This document shows, in pieces, positions 23,082 through 34,752 of a stretch of DNA of 58,346 bases (position 1 is its first letter; each line of letters begins with the position of its first letter). The translations under genes and the position numbers were made by a program. The notes beneath the pieces are model-generated. The model searched no databases. It saw nothing but the letters and a program-made list of their open reading frames with translations, and was not told the DNA's origin. The DNA is taken from contig KL197737.1 of NCBI GenBank assembly GCA_000697665.1, positions 118,317 through 176,662 of the forward strand. Direction: 5' to 3'. The stretch is from Jaapia argillacea MUCL 33604 (taxonomy: Eukaryota > Basidiomycota > Agaricomycetes > Jaapiales > Jaapiaceae).

Positions 23082-25386
23082 TTAACGTACCTGCAAGTGC
23101 AAATGGATGGGGCACATTGGTAGGTGAGGGTTTGGGGCATCTGCAGGTGATGTGGATGGGTGTTCCTTGTATGAGGGAGGGGAGGTTTGCTCCTTGGTAC
23201 AGGCAGTAGTGGATTCGAAGTACGAATCTCCAAGGGTGGACAGGAAGGGAGAGACCAGTTGGTAGTCTGACTTGTGGATGGAGTATGTCAGCGAGTCAGG
23301 GTGGTAGGATGCATTGAATGTGATGTTGGTGTCAGAATTGACGTGAAGGCAGTCAACCTCTGCCATTGAGAGATTGGCAAGACTGAGCTGAGTGAGGGGA
23401 GGGAGGACGGCCATGTTGGCCTGAAGGTTGTCTTTGGTGTTGTAGCAGATGGTGATGATGGGAACTGGGTATAGTACCACCCCTTCAATGGAGTTGAGGA
23501 GGTTGCTGAAGGTGGGGCAGTGTAGGGCAACAGTGAGGGCTTCAGTCTGAAGTGGGTCATTTCAAAGTGTCCATAACAAGGCTTGCATATACCCTGCTCT
23601 GTATAGGATGTCTGCTACAAGGTCACATTCTCGTTCAATGGTGTTGGTGTGATTGACCACGTCACCATGTTCGTTCCTGGTGTAATGGGGGCCAATAAAG
23701 AAGTGGGCACAAGGGATGATGTGGTTGAACAGGAAAAGGGTGTCCGCGACTGTGGGCATAGTGATGTGAGAGGAGGGTGTTTGGTTGGGAGATGGGGGTA
23801 GATGGTAGTCGAGTTGGAGTTGCTGGAGTAGTTGCTGGTGCTGCTGGAGTATTTGCTGAGGAATGGAGTTTTGCAGCCTTGCTAGGTGTGCTTTTATATG
23901 TTTTGGGTTCAGATGTTTTGAAAGCACTCCAGGGATGTGTAGGTAGTTTTCCCTTGTTGTTTGTTCTACTTCTCTGTTGATCCAAAAGTGTGTCCATTGT
24001 TCTTCTGGTACCTTGAGTAGCATGAGTGCCATTTGTAAGGGTTTCAGTGCTTTTGGGTTCTTCTGATGGAATAATTCAACCAGTTTGGTTGAATTGCGTA
24101 TATTGCCAATGTCTTCCCAAGTATTTTCTGAATCAGGGTAACCCTTCCATTTGACTAGGTATTTGATTTTCTTTGCCTTGCCAATGAACTTCAATTTGAC
24201 AACCTCTTCTACTTCATATTCTTCTTTGCCTTCTATTAGGTCTGGAGGCGGTCATGGGAAGTTGACTCCATGTTCTTTGGTTTCTCAATATGGTGTGAGT
24301 AATCCTGCATGGAATACTGGGTGGATTCTCCCTTTCTTTGGCAACATTAATTTGTAGGCACTGGATCCAATGATTGCTTTGATTGGGAAAGGTCCATGTT
24401 GTTTGGGAGATAGTTTGGCACTTGGGTATTCCATCTTGACATTCTTTCCTTCTAGCCAAACTTTGTCTCCTATTACAAAGTTGGGTCCTTTAACTCCATA
24501 GATATCAGTTGCTTTTTCATTGCTTCGGCAGCAATATGTAGGCAGGCTTCTGCTTCCTGTTGGGCCTTCTTTAATTCTTCTAGCCATTGGTCTGCTGTCG
24601 GTATGTCTGGTATTGGTCTGAATGTTCCTGAGGTTTTGGTGTGGTAGCCATGCATGAGTTCGAATGTTGTCTGTTTAGTGGTGGAGTGGATTCATGTATT
24701 GTGGGTTAGTTCTGCTGTGTAGAGTAGTGATGGCCAATTGTTCTGGGTGTGGTTGCAGTAGGCTCAGAAGTAGATTTGCAGTTCCTGATTCACTATCTCC
24801 ATGGCTCTGTCTGTTTCTGGGTGGAATCCTGTGCTGAGTGCTGATTTGATGTCAAGTTGTTCTAGAATGGCTCAGAACACTTGTGATACAAATTGCAGTC
24901 CTCAATCTGATATGATTTTATCAGGCAATCCATAATGTCTGAATGATCCTTTCATTAGGATTTTGGCTGTTCCATTGGCGTCAATAGTTTTATTGCAAGG
25001 TGTGGCGACAATGGTTTTGGTATACCGGTCCATTATGATGTGGATTGCATCGTAACCATCAGCTTCTGGTAATCCTGTGATAAAGTCTTGAGTTATAATC
25101 TGCCAGAGGTGTGTTGGGATTTCTGTTGGGTGTAGTGGTTCCTGAGTGGGGTTTGTATTTCGTTTGATTTATTGGCAGATGGCACATCCATCCATGTAGT
25201 TCTGTATGAAGATGGACATTCCTGGCCACCAATAGTCCCTTTGTACTATTGCTAATGTCTTATATCTCCCAGGGTGCCCCATCAGGACAGGGTCATGACA
25301 GGATTTGACTACTTTGTGTCGTAGTTCCATGTCTTTGGGATCATAGATCTTTCCTCAGTAGAGAATCAATCCATCTTCCTGGTTCC
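23082..25386 (-). pseudogene. Pol fragment of element C: integrase, chromodomain, extension
   Basis: Integrase core and C-terminal region lie between 25386 and 24300 (several TGA stops). The chromodomain KYLVKWKGYPDSENTWEDIG lies near 24170-24110, followed by KVPEEQWTHFWIN and then about 230 further codons (PCAHFFIGPHYTRNEHGD, TFSNLLNSIEGV, STLGDSYFEST) to 23082. The extension crosses one TGA at 23564-23562 in frame, at a place where Arg would fit. I do not recognise the extension; it occupies the position of an envelope or third ORF in other Gypsy elements. Confidence 0.7.
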
Positions 25387-25932
25387 TGTTAAAATTGTTA
25401 CTTCAACGAAGTATACGATGAAAGACTTGATACTTCTCTGATGATATCTAGGCTACAGCCACAGAGTAGAATGATGAGAGGATGAGAAACTATCAGAGGT
25501 TTCCAGACAGATGATCAGACAGGGATCAAGTTGGGACAATGCAAATAGAGATAATGATCTATATTGACAAAGTGAACAAGATGGGGAATACTAGCAAACA
25601 CAGGGAAGTATTTACACTGAGGTGAAGCACAGTCTGTAGTCTGTAGTAGCAATGAGTAAGACAATAGTAAGCATGAGATGAAGTGAGTCAGAAAGATAGA
25701 AGTCTATAGTCCATAGTCCACAGTTGATGGTCTGATCTGTGAGTCAGAGATATAGGGGTCTGTAGTCCATGGCCCGGATTGTACTGGAAGGTGGAGTATT
25801 GATGTAATAGGGGGGTCGGAGTGATGAAGGTTGAGTACGAGCAGAGGTCAGATGTGCAGGTATGCACCAGATGATGAGTGATCAGGATTGAGGATGCATC
25901 AGAGGGATGTCGAAGGGATATGGTTGTAGTGC
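25387..25932 (-). repeat. LTR of element D, first part
   Basis: Begins TGTTAAAATTGTTACTTCAA, a diverged relative of the A-type LTR. It is interrupted at 25932 by element B and continues at 34658-34752, ending TTCTTAACA next to a polypurine tract (minus-strand GAAAGGGGATAG). Confidence 0.75.
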
Positions 25933-26493
25933 TGTTATGAGCACCTTAGCATTAGTGTAAGGTAGCAAATAAGGCTTGTAAGTCTTTCGGGTATTCTTGC
26001 TAACTATTACTCAGGCTACAATCTTGAGGTGATAGAGGATGACAAGGATAAGTGAACTGGTTGAAGGATACAACTGAAGCACTGTATTGTTCAAGTGGAC
26101 AAGCTAGCGAATACAGAGTAGCTAGGTGTCCTTATATACTACAGGAACAATGGAATATCGAACAATGTGCCATGAACAATAACGAACAAGACAATGTCTA
26201 GAGACAATGGCGAGTGAGTTAAGGTTTGGGACAATGACAATGAACAATGGATACAGAACAATGAAGACAGAACAATGAAACAGGGGACAGTGACAAGGCT
26301 ATGCGTGATGAGTCATTGTGCATTAATAGTAGTACAAGGTCTGAGATAAGATAATGCCTCAGATAAGATAAGATGAGATGAGATGAAATGATGCTGAGTA
26401 TCATAGACAAGGAAAGTGATATGAAAGCGAGGGGAGTCTAATAAAAGAATGAAAAACAAAAGAAAATATACAAGTCTGGATGTGTTCACAACA
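25933..26493 (-). repeat. 3' LTR of element B
   Basis: 561 bp, TGTTATG..TTCACAACA. Aligned to the 5' LTR, many differences are CA in one copy against TG in the other, the two possible products of one ancestral CG. Confidence 0.9.
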
Positions 26494-27461
26494 CCACCCC
26501 CCCTCTATGACCAACATTGTCCCTAATGTCCTATTTGACCTATATCTACTTATCCCCCCATCCATAGTCAGGTCCCTCAGGTTGGAAGGGGTTGGGTGAA
26601 TTCGGTGGGGGGAGATCCAAGGTAGCAGACAGGTTTGGTTCAAATATGAATTCGGTGTCGGGTGGATTTGTGGATTTAGGGGATGTGTCCTTGGGGGGGT
26701 TGTCATTCAGGATGAGGTTGTTGATGAGCTTGAGGAGGTTGCTCATGTTGGGCGTGGTGGGTGGAGGCAGGAGTGGGCTCTACTCGAGTTCGTCAGCAGT
26801 CTCAAAGTTCTCATAGTCAGGAGTATTACCATGAGTAGAGGGGTGGTCAGGGCTGTGACAGCTGTGGAGTCGTTCAAGATGCTTGCGAAGAGGGTTGAGG
26901 GGGTCCCAACTGGTAGACAGAGGTGGCGATGGGGAGGTGGTGCGTGGTGCACTGGTTGGTTGAGCAGGAGAGCAGGGGCAACTCTCAATGACAACAGGAG
27001 AGTATGAATGAAATGGTGAAGTGGGGGGGCTGGGTGTTCCTGGTAGGGGTGCTGTTGGCAGTGGAGGAGTGGGTGCAGTCTACCAGGGTTGTAAGATGTT
27101 CTCTTCGTTATATAGGTGGCCGAGACGATATCCCACATTTCCTTCAGGATCGAACCAGAAATGGATGTCATGTACCGCAATCGGTTGGTATGTGGCACAC
27201 GTGGTACTGATTACCAATTGGAGTAGCCAGGTATGAATGTGGATGAGGATCCCACAGGCATAGGTGCAGAGGATGATGAAGAGATGGATTCCTTCCAACA
27301 GTAGCAGGATGATGCAACAAATGAAATTGATGACGGTATTGATTTCACAGGCTGGCATGCTGAGTTGGGTAGGGTACAAGTGGTCAATCGAGTGGTTGCT
27401 GATGCTGCTGGAATATCTGTTGAGGAATGTATTTTTGCAGCCTAGCCAGATGTGCCTTTAT
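26494..27461 (-). pseudogene. 3' region of element B after the chromodomain
   Basis: It corresponds to the C-terminal pol extension seen in element C (similar order of Pro-rich and hydrophobic stretches) but frames are broken. The best open stretch on the minus strand is 27198-26743. A polypurine tract (AGAGGGGGGGTGG, minus strand) abuts the 3' LTR. Confidence 0.45.
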
Positions 27462-30400
27462 TCATTCTGGGTTCGGGTGTTTTGTCAGCACTTCGGGTAT
27501 GTGGAGGTAACTCTCCCTTGTTGTCCTTCCTACTTCTTGATTGATCCAGAAACGTGTCCATTGTTCTTCAGGTATTTTGAGTAGTGTGAGTGTGATTTGC
27601 AATGGTTTCAGTACCTTTGGATTCTTCTGATGGAACAATTCGACCAATTCGGCTGAATTACGTAGATTGCCGATGTCTTCCCAAGTATTTTCTGAATCAG
27701 GATAACCCTTCCATTTGATGAGGTATTTGATTTTCTTCATCTTGCCAACTGTTATGAGCACCTTAGCATTAGCGTAAGGTAGCAAATAAGGCTTGTAAGT
27801 CTTTCAGGTATTCTTGCTAACGAGTACTCAGGCTATGATCTTGAGGTGGTAGAGGATGACGAGGATGAGCAAACCAGTTGAAGGATACAACTAAAGCACT
27901 GTATTGTTCAAGTGGACAAGCTAGCGAATACAGAGTAGCTAGTTGTCCTTATATACTATGGGAACAATGGAACATCGAACAATGTACTATGGACAATGAC
28001 AAACGAGACAATGTCTAGAGACAATGGCAAGTGAGTTAAGGTTCAGGACAATGGTACTGAACAATGGCAAGTGAGTTAAGGTTCAGGACAATGGTACTGA
28101 ACAATGGGCACAGAACAATGAAGACAGGACAATGGAACAGAAGATAATGACGAGGCTGCGTGCGACGAGTCATTGTGCACTAATAATAGTACGAGATCAG
28201 AGATAAGATAACACCCAAGATAAGATAAGATAAGATAAAATGATGCTAAGTATCATAGACAAGGGAAATGATACCAAAGCGAAGGAAGTCTGATAAAAGA
28301 ATGAAAAACACAAGAAACTATACAAGTCCAGATGTGTTCACAACACCAACAAACTTTAATTTGACCACCTCTTCTACTTCGTATTCCTCTTCACCTTCTA
28401 CTTGGTCTGGAGGCAGTTGTGGGAAATTGACTCCATGTTCTTTGGTTTCTCAATATGGTGTGAGTAATCCTGTGTGGAATACTGGGTGGATCCTCCATTT
28501 CTTTGGCAGTGTCAACTTGTAGGCACCAGATCCAATGACAGCTTCAATCAGAAAGGGTCCATGTCATTTGGGAGATAGTCTGGCACTGGGGTATTCCATT
28601 TTGACGTTCTTTCCTTCTAGCCAAACTTTGTCCCCTACTGCGAAGTTTGGTCCTATAACTCCATAGGTGTTGTGTTGCTTCTTCATTGCTTCAGCCACAA
28701 TACGTAGGCAGGCTTCTGCTTCTTGTCGAGCCTTCTTTAATTCTTCTAGATGTCGATCTGCTGTTGGTATGTCTGGTACCGATCTGAATGATCTGGAGGT
28801 TTTGGTGCAATAGCCGTGCATTAGTTTGAATGGTGTCTGCTTGGTGGCAGAGTGGATTCGTGTATTGTGGATTAATTCTGCTGTGTAAAGTAGTGATGGC
28901 CAATTGTTTTGGGCATGGGTGCAGTAGGCTTGGAAGTAAATTTCCAATTCTTGATTTACTACTTCTGTGGCTCCATCTGTTTCTGGGTAAAATCCTGTGC
29001 TGAGTGTTGATTTGATGTCAAGTTGTTCTAGAATGGCTTGGAACACTTGTGACATGAATTGTGGTCCTCGATCCAATATGATTTTGTCAGGCAATCCATA
29101 ACGTCTAAATGGTCCTTCCATTAGGATTTTGGCTGTTCCATCGGCATCAATAGTTTTATTGCAGAGTGTGGCGATGATGGCTTTGGTATATCAGTCTGTT
29201 ATGACATGGATCACATTGTAACCATCAGCTTCTGGCAATCCTGTGATAAAGTCTTGAGTTACGATCTGCCAGGGGCGTGTTGGGATTTCCGTTGGGTGTA
29301 GTGGTTCCTGAGTGGGGTTTGTGTTTGGTTTGGTTGATTGACAAATGGCGCATCCATCCACGTAATTCTGTATGAAGATAGACATTCCTGGCCACCAATA
29401 GTCCCTTTGTACCATTTCCAATGTCTTATATCTCCCAGGGTGTCCCATCAAGACTGGGTCATGACAGGATTTGACTACTTTGCATTGTAGTTCCATGTCT
29501 TTGGGAATGTAGATCTTTCCTCGATATAGAATCAACCCATCTTCCTGGTTCCATTCTTCTAATCCCTTCTTCAGGGATTGTGGTCCCTGCTTCTTTATGA
29601 TGTCTAGGGTGTTTGCTACCAATTCATTGAGTTCTGTATGGTTCTGAATTTCCTCTTTGAGTCCTAAATCTCCTTCTAGTGTTGTGACTGCTGCCTTGAT
29701 GGCAATTCGAACCTGTCGTGCCAGTATGGGGGAGTGGGTTGATGCATTTCCTCAACCCATAAGGTTGATTGTTTTTGTGAAAAGATGGGGTCCTAAAAGT
29801 ATTCTGTCTGAGTTGTCTGTATCCACCCCCTCTTATGGTCTTGCCATCTCAAAAGACCATCAGATTTGTTCATTTTCCCCAGTTTTTGGATTAAATTAAA
29901 GTCGAATCTTGTCAGGAATTGGGCCCATCAAGCCTGTCTTCGGCTTAGTTTTTGCGCATTTTGGAAGTACTCAAGGTTCTTGTGATTGGTGTATATCTGA
30001 ATGGGATGTGTACATCCTTCCAGGTAGTGTCGCCATGCTTCCAATGCTTGTATTATTGCTAGCAATTCCTTATTGTAGATGTCGTAGTTTCGTTCAGCAT
30101 CGGTTAATGACTTGGATAGGTATGCGACTGGGTGCCATTTGCTGTCAGATTCCTTTTGTGTTAACACAGCTTCAGTTGCATAATCAGATGCATCACATTC
30201 TATCTGGAATTCTTTGGTGGTATCCGGCATAACTAGTGTCGGGGATGATGTGAATGCCTTTTTTAAGGTGTCAAAGGACTCCTGACATTTGGTTGTCCAT
30301 TCCCATTCATGATCCTTCTTGGTTAGTTTGAATAGTGGCTTTGCAATTTTCAAGAAGTCCTTGATGAAACATCGATAGAAGTTGCAGAATCCAAGAAATG

Positions 30401-32097
30401 ATTGGACTTCCTTGACCTTTTTTGGTTCCGGCCATTCTGTGATTCCTGTCACCTTGATCAGGTCCATTTCGACTAGGTTGTGGGATATGATCAAACCCAG
30501 ATATTCGATTTTTGGTACTTCGAATGTGCATTTTTCTGGTTTCAAATACAGATTGTTGTCTCGTAGGATCTTCATGACGTGGTGCAAGATTTGTTGGTGA
30601 TGTGTGAGGCCTTGGTGAATATCAGGATGTCGTCAAGATATACAACAACGTGGCGTTCGTTGATGAGTTCCTTGAATAACTCATTCATCATGGTCTGGAA
30701 TGTTGCTGGAGAATTTGTAAGACCAAAGAACATGACTCTGGGTTCAAATAATCTGCGATTGGTTTTGAATGCAGCCTTCCATTTGTCCCCTTCTTTGATT
30801 CTGACATTATTGTATCCCCATCGTAGATCTAACTTGGAGTAGACCTTCGCTCCCTTCAATTTATCCACTAGTTCAGATATTAATGGAATCCAGTATGTGT
30901 TTTTGATTGTTTGGGAGTTCAGATATCGGTAATCTTGAGTTGGCTGGAGTTTCCCATCCTTCTTTTTGATGAAGAAGAATGGTGACGACAGCAGGGATTC
31001 AGAGGGTTGGATGTATTTCTGAAATAGTTGTTCTTCCAGGAACAAGTCAAGTTCTTTCTGTTCTGCTGGTGACAGTGGATATGTTTTGCAGTTGTTTGGT
31101 TTCCATCCCTCCTTGAGTTCGATGGTGTAGTCCCAGGGTCTTGGTATAGGAAATCTTTCTGATGCCCCCTTCTCAAACAACTTTTGATATTTCTGGAATT
31201 CTTTTGGCACCATCTCCTCTAAGGTTTTCTCCCTCTGGCCCTGGGCAGCTTTTTCTGCTAATTTAATTGATTTATTTCCTTGTGCCTGAATTTGTATGAG
31301 TGTCAGATATTCTGTGTCATTGACAATGCCATGTCTTCTGGTATGGGATCTCTGATTTGGACTCTATATGCTTTGATCCCCTCATATGCTCATTCATGGG
31401 CATCGTTCTCAATCTGGAGTGTTTCATTGTCTACCCAAGGTTCCTTTGGTAGTCCTGTGGTTGTGTTTCATTTATGTGGTTTGGTTTGCGTGGTCCTGAC
31501 CACAGGTGGTTCTGTTTTGACTCTTGCTTTGGGCAGTCATAGTTCTGGTTTTGTCTGCGTGGTTACTCCTTCTTCTGATATTTTGCAAGTTTCAGGGCAT
31601 TGTGTGAATTCCAGGATATAAGATCACCAGTCAATCTCTGGGTTGTGTTTGAGTAACCAATTGCTTCCCAAGATGATGTTACTTTTCCTGATGTTGGTTA
31701 CGTAGAGGTGATTCTTTTCTTCATGTCATCCTCCTTCCCTTCCATATATTCTGATGCCCAATTCAACATAATGATTGATTTCTCCATTTGTATTTTCTGT
31801 GTTGTCGATGTTATGAACAGGTATGGGCCTTGCCAGTTTCTGGAGGTGCATTTGTTTCTTGATTGCGTATTCATAACTGATTAAGTTTCCTGTCGCTCCA
31901 CTGTTGATTAGAGCTTCTGTTGTGGTGGTTTTGTTTCTCCTGATGAGTTCTATTTGAATATGCAAGGAAGGAGTTCCTGAGTTCCTGAGTGTGGATACGT
32001 CAATGGAGTCTGGGGTATCCAGGATAGTGTATCTGTTATGATTCTGGGAGAAATGTCCATTCACCTTCTCATTTGCCACTGATGGAAGGTATTTCAA
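27462..32097 (-). pseudogene. Pol of element B: PR, RT, RNase H, integrase, chromodomain
   Basis: Protease 32097-31620 with LINSGATGNLI (catalytic Asp of the usual D-S-G replaced by Asn) and NIILGSNWL. RT 31213-30572 with [34 protein letters not shown] and YLDDILIF, then a frameshift near 30580. RNase H 30430-29928 with IECDASDYA and YNKELLAI. Integrase 29622-28564 with YWWPGMSIFIQNYVDGCAIC, a GLPEADGY core and DRGPQFMSQV. Chromodomain 27740-27640 with YLIKWKGYPDSENTWEDIG. A solo LTR (27750-28345) separates integrase from chromodomain and restores the frame when removed. Most internal stops are TGA at Arg positions. Confidence 0.85.
27750..28345 (-). repeat. Solo LTR (B-type) inside pol of element B
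   Basis: 596 bp, TGTTATG..ACAACA, flanked by CCAAC on both sides (27745-27749 and 28346-28350). No internal region is attached, so the rest was lost by LTR-LTR recombination. It carries a tandem duplication of about 38 bp near 28030-28105 not seen in the other copies. Confidence 0.9.
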
Positions 32098-32103
32098 AAA
32101 CCT
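32094..32103 (-). other. Gag-pol -1 frameshift site, element B
   Basis: Minus strand reads A GGT TTT TGA in the gag frame; the protease frame continues in -1 from the TTG overlapping the stop. The same arrangement is found in element A. Confidence 0.6.
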
Positions 32104-33640
32104 GGTTTGGAAAGGAATCCTTGTATCCCTCTAGCCACCTTTTCTTTTTCATCCTCTGCTGTTCCATCTAGTAATTCCTCAATCTTTTCCAGGGTTGATT
32201 GAGGTTGTTCTTCATTGTCTTCATCTTCCCTTTCTATTTCCATGGTTCAGGTCTGGAATCTATTAGGAAATTTTCCTTGTCTGCCCTTTTTTAGTGGACA
32301 TTGGTTGGAGAAGTGTCCTGGTTTACAACAGTAGAAGCAGGCTCCTTTCTCTCTAAGTGCTTTTCTTTCAGGGTCTGTAAGCTTCCTAAATTGTCCTGAG
32401 TGTTTGAATTTGGTGGCATCTACGTCCATGGGTACACTTGTATCGAAGGGGGTGGATTGATGACTTTGATCACAAGATGGGGGATATTCATGCATGTTGG
32501 GATAGATGGGTTTGGATTTATGGAAGCGCCATTATTCCTTGTTCCTGGCTTGTTCTTGAAGTAAGTCTTCTCTGATCACGGTGGCTTTGAATTCGGTCAA
32601 TGTGTCTGGTGGCATTGGCAGATGTACGAGAGTTTTGAGGATGTCCCAATTTAATCCCTGTTTGAAATATTCTTTCAGGGCTTGGTCGTTGAATTGGGTG
32701 TGTCGAGCAAGATCTTCAAATTTGGCCATGTATTGGTTGGCAGTAGCCAGTCCCTGATGGAGGTTCTGGATCTGCATCCTTGCTGTCGCTCCTTTGTCTA
32801 ACTTGCCAAATGACTTCTTCAAGGCTGTAGTGAACTCTTTCCAGTCGTTCTTTATGGTCAAGGCTGTAGCATCTTGATTGTCTATATCTTCCAGTAATTT
32901 CATTGCCCAGGACCCAGCTGTCCCTTCCTTCATGAAGGATAAGCTATAGGCAACTTTTGACCATTCATCTGGGAAGTCTCCTTTATTAGTGCTGATTATG
33001 AGTTTGACTTCTGATAAGGATTTATCCATGTTACAGCGATCTCCAGTAAAAGGGGTTGGTGGGGCAAGTTTGGGTCCTCTGGGTGTTTGAGTAGCCATGA
33101 CGATAGGTGGTGGTGGTGGTGGAGAACCTAGTGGCAGTGCTGGGATGGGACTGATCAAAGTGGGTTGGCTGGTGCAATGAATGGATGTTCAATTCTGATA
33201 GGTCCATCTTTTTGAAGATCAATCTGATCTTTTTCCTTCTTTTGGAAATGGTGTCGATGGATTTGATGTGTTTGCTAGGGGATTTTGCGCTGGACTTGTG
33301 GGAATGTAATTAATGGGTCCCCTAGTACGTGGTCGGGATGGGGTGTGTGATAGAAGTTGTGAGGCTGAGTTTGATTGTATCTGAGGAGTCCTTGGAGTTG
33401 CTGGTCTTGAATACAGATTATGATAGGACAAAACTTCCGATGGTGATGTGGGTGGTTCTGCTGGTGGCGAGGGAGTTCCTGAGTGTAGGGGTACGTCTGA
33501 TATGGGTTCCAATTCCGTGGTGGTGGCTGATTGCAAGTATTTGCAAATGTTTGCAAGGACATCTACTGAGTCTGGTTGTAGTTCAGCGAATACATCAGGG
33601 ATTTCTGATAGGTCTGTATAGATAGCGAGTATAGAATGAT
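32094..33640 (-). pseudogene. Gag of element B
   Basis: One continuous frame from about 33640 to the TGA at 32096-32094, interrupted by TGA at 33221-33219, 33191-33189 and 32249-32247 and by TAA at 32534-32532. Pro-rich N-terminus, retrotransposon-gag core (GSWAMKLLEDI, FEDLARHTQFND), CCHC knuckle CFYCCKPGHFSNQC (32380-32330) and an acidic tail. No ATG is seen at the expected start; an ATA is present where the start could have been. Confidence 0.75.
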
Positions 33641-33655
33641 TAGAGTTTGTGTTGG

Positions 33656-33829
33656 CTAATCAATCTGCGATAGTGAATCTTGGGACCAATATGTCTCCGG
33701 ATAGACTCCCTGTTGTTGGGGTTGTAGCTTCTTAGCTAATCTGTAAAGTTTATAGGCTAGGAGGTTGAGTGCAGTGGCAATTGTGACTTTGATTAAAGCC
33801 AGTTTTCTACTGGTTGTTGTGTTTGTCAT
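33656..33829 (-). CDS. Small hydrophobic ORF upstream of gag, element B
   Basis: 57 codons from ATG 33829-33827, with one hydrophobic stretch (LALIKVTIATALNLLAY) flanked by basic residues, then a polar tail ending in QDSLSQID. It ends about 15 bp before the gag frame. A small membrane-type ORF is found at the same place in element A, without sequence similarity that I can see. Function unknown. Confidence 0.35.
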   Translation of the reverse strand: MTNTTTSRKLALIKVTIATALNLLAYKLYRLAKKLQPQQQGVYPETYWSQDSLSQID

Positions 33830-34083
33830 ACTTCTGTTGGATTTCTTGTAGGTACTGATTGAGTCACAATGTGAAGTTGATGAGTATGTTACTGAGGGAT
33901 CCTAGAAAGGATATGACAAACTAGATGTGTATAGGGCGTGTGGGTGGTATTCCATGTGTGCTGATCAAGTTGTAAGGCTAAGCTTGCAAGGTCGATGAGT
34001 ACACTAGTGGATGGTGTGTTGATGGATGATGAACTCGCGGATCCTGACTGCATCAGTATTGTAGAGTGAGTAGGGTTGGTAAG

Positions 34084-34093
34084 AGCTTGTCCA
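34084..34093 (-). other. Primer-binding site of element B (self-priming type)
   Basis: Two bases inside the 5' LTR. Minus strand TGGACAAGCT, complementary over 10 bases to AGCTTGTCCA at 34268-34259 in the LTR, which lies 33 bp after the start of the TATA box. Confidence 0.6.
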
Positions 34094-34095
34094 AG

Positions 34096-34652
34096 TGTTA
34101 TGAGTGCCTTAGTGTTAGCATAAGGTAGCGAATAAGGCTTGTAAGTCTTTTGGGTATTCTTGCTAACTAGTACTCAGGCTATGATCTTGAGGCAGTAGAG
34201 GATGACGAGGATGAGCAAACTGGTTGAAGGATACAACTAAAGCACTGTATTGTTCAAGTGGACAAGCTAGCGAATACAGAGTAGCTAGGTGTCCTTATAT
34301 ACTACAGGAACAATGGAATATCAAACAATGTGCTATGAACAATAATGAACAAGACAATGTCTAGAGACAATGGCGAGTGAGTTAAGGTTTGGGACAATGA
34401 CAATGAACAATGGATACAGAACAATGAAGACAGCACAATGAAACAGGGGACAGTGACAAGGCTATGTGTGACAAGTCATTGTGCATTAATAGTAGTACAA
34501 GGTCCAAAGATAATGCCTCAGATAAGATAAGATGAGATGAGATGAAATGATGCTGAGTATCATAGACAAGGGAAGTGATATGAAAGTGAGGGGAGTCTAA
34601 TAAAAGAATGAAAAACAAAAGAAAATATACAAGTCCGGATGTGTTCACAACA
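34096..34652 (-). repeat. 5' LTR of element B with promoter
   Basis: 557 bp. Minus-strand TATA box TATATAAG at 34301-34294. The U3 part just upstream (34305-34435) carries nine ACAATG hexamers, and further up a cluster of GATAAG/GATGAG. Transcription is expected to start near 34268. Confidence 0.9.
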
Positions 34653-34657
34653 AGTGC

Positions 34658-34752
34658 TTAATGATCCATATATGGAAGGATCAGATATCTGCAAGGAGTG
34701 TCGAATAACAAGAAAAATGAAAAATAGGCACAGCAAGGTGTGATTCTTAACA
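34658..34752 (-). repeat. LTR of element D, second part
   Basis: Continues the LTR cut at 25932 and ends TTCTTAACA, followed by the polypurine tract at 34753-34764. Confidence 0.7.

Larger units (their letters stand above)
21936..25386 (-). mobile_element. Gypsy element C (B-type chromodomain family), 5' part lost
   Basis: Minus-strand element with 3' LTR 21936-22421 and internal region up to 25386, where the LTR of element D begins. It contains integrase, chromodomain and a long C-terminal extension. It inserted in the RT/RNase H region of element F. The 5' LTR is not in the window. Confidence 0.8.
25933..34652 (-). mobile_element. Gypsy element B (B-type chromodomain), both LTRs present
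   Basis: LTRs 25933-26493 and 34096-34652, flanked by the 5-bp duplication AGTGC (25928-25932 and 34653-34657). Internal order on the minus strand: primer site, small hydrophobic ORF, gag with CCHC knuckle, -1 shift, protease, RT, RNase H, integrase, chromodomain, extension, polypurine tract. A solo LTR sits in pol. Stops and frameshifts are many; this copy is not autonomous. It is 8.7 kb including the solo LTR. Confidence 0.9.
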
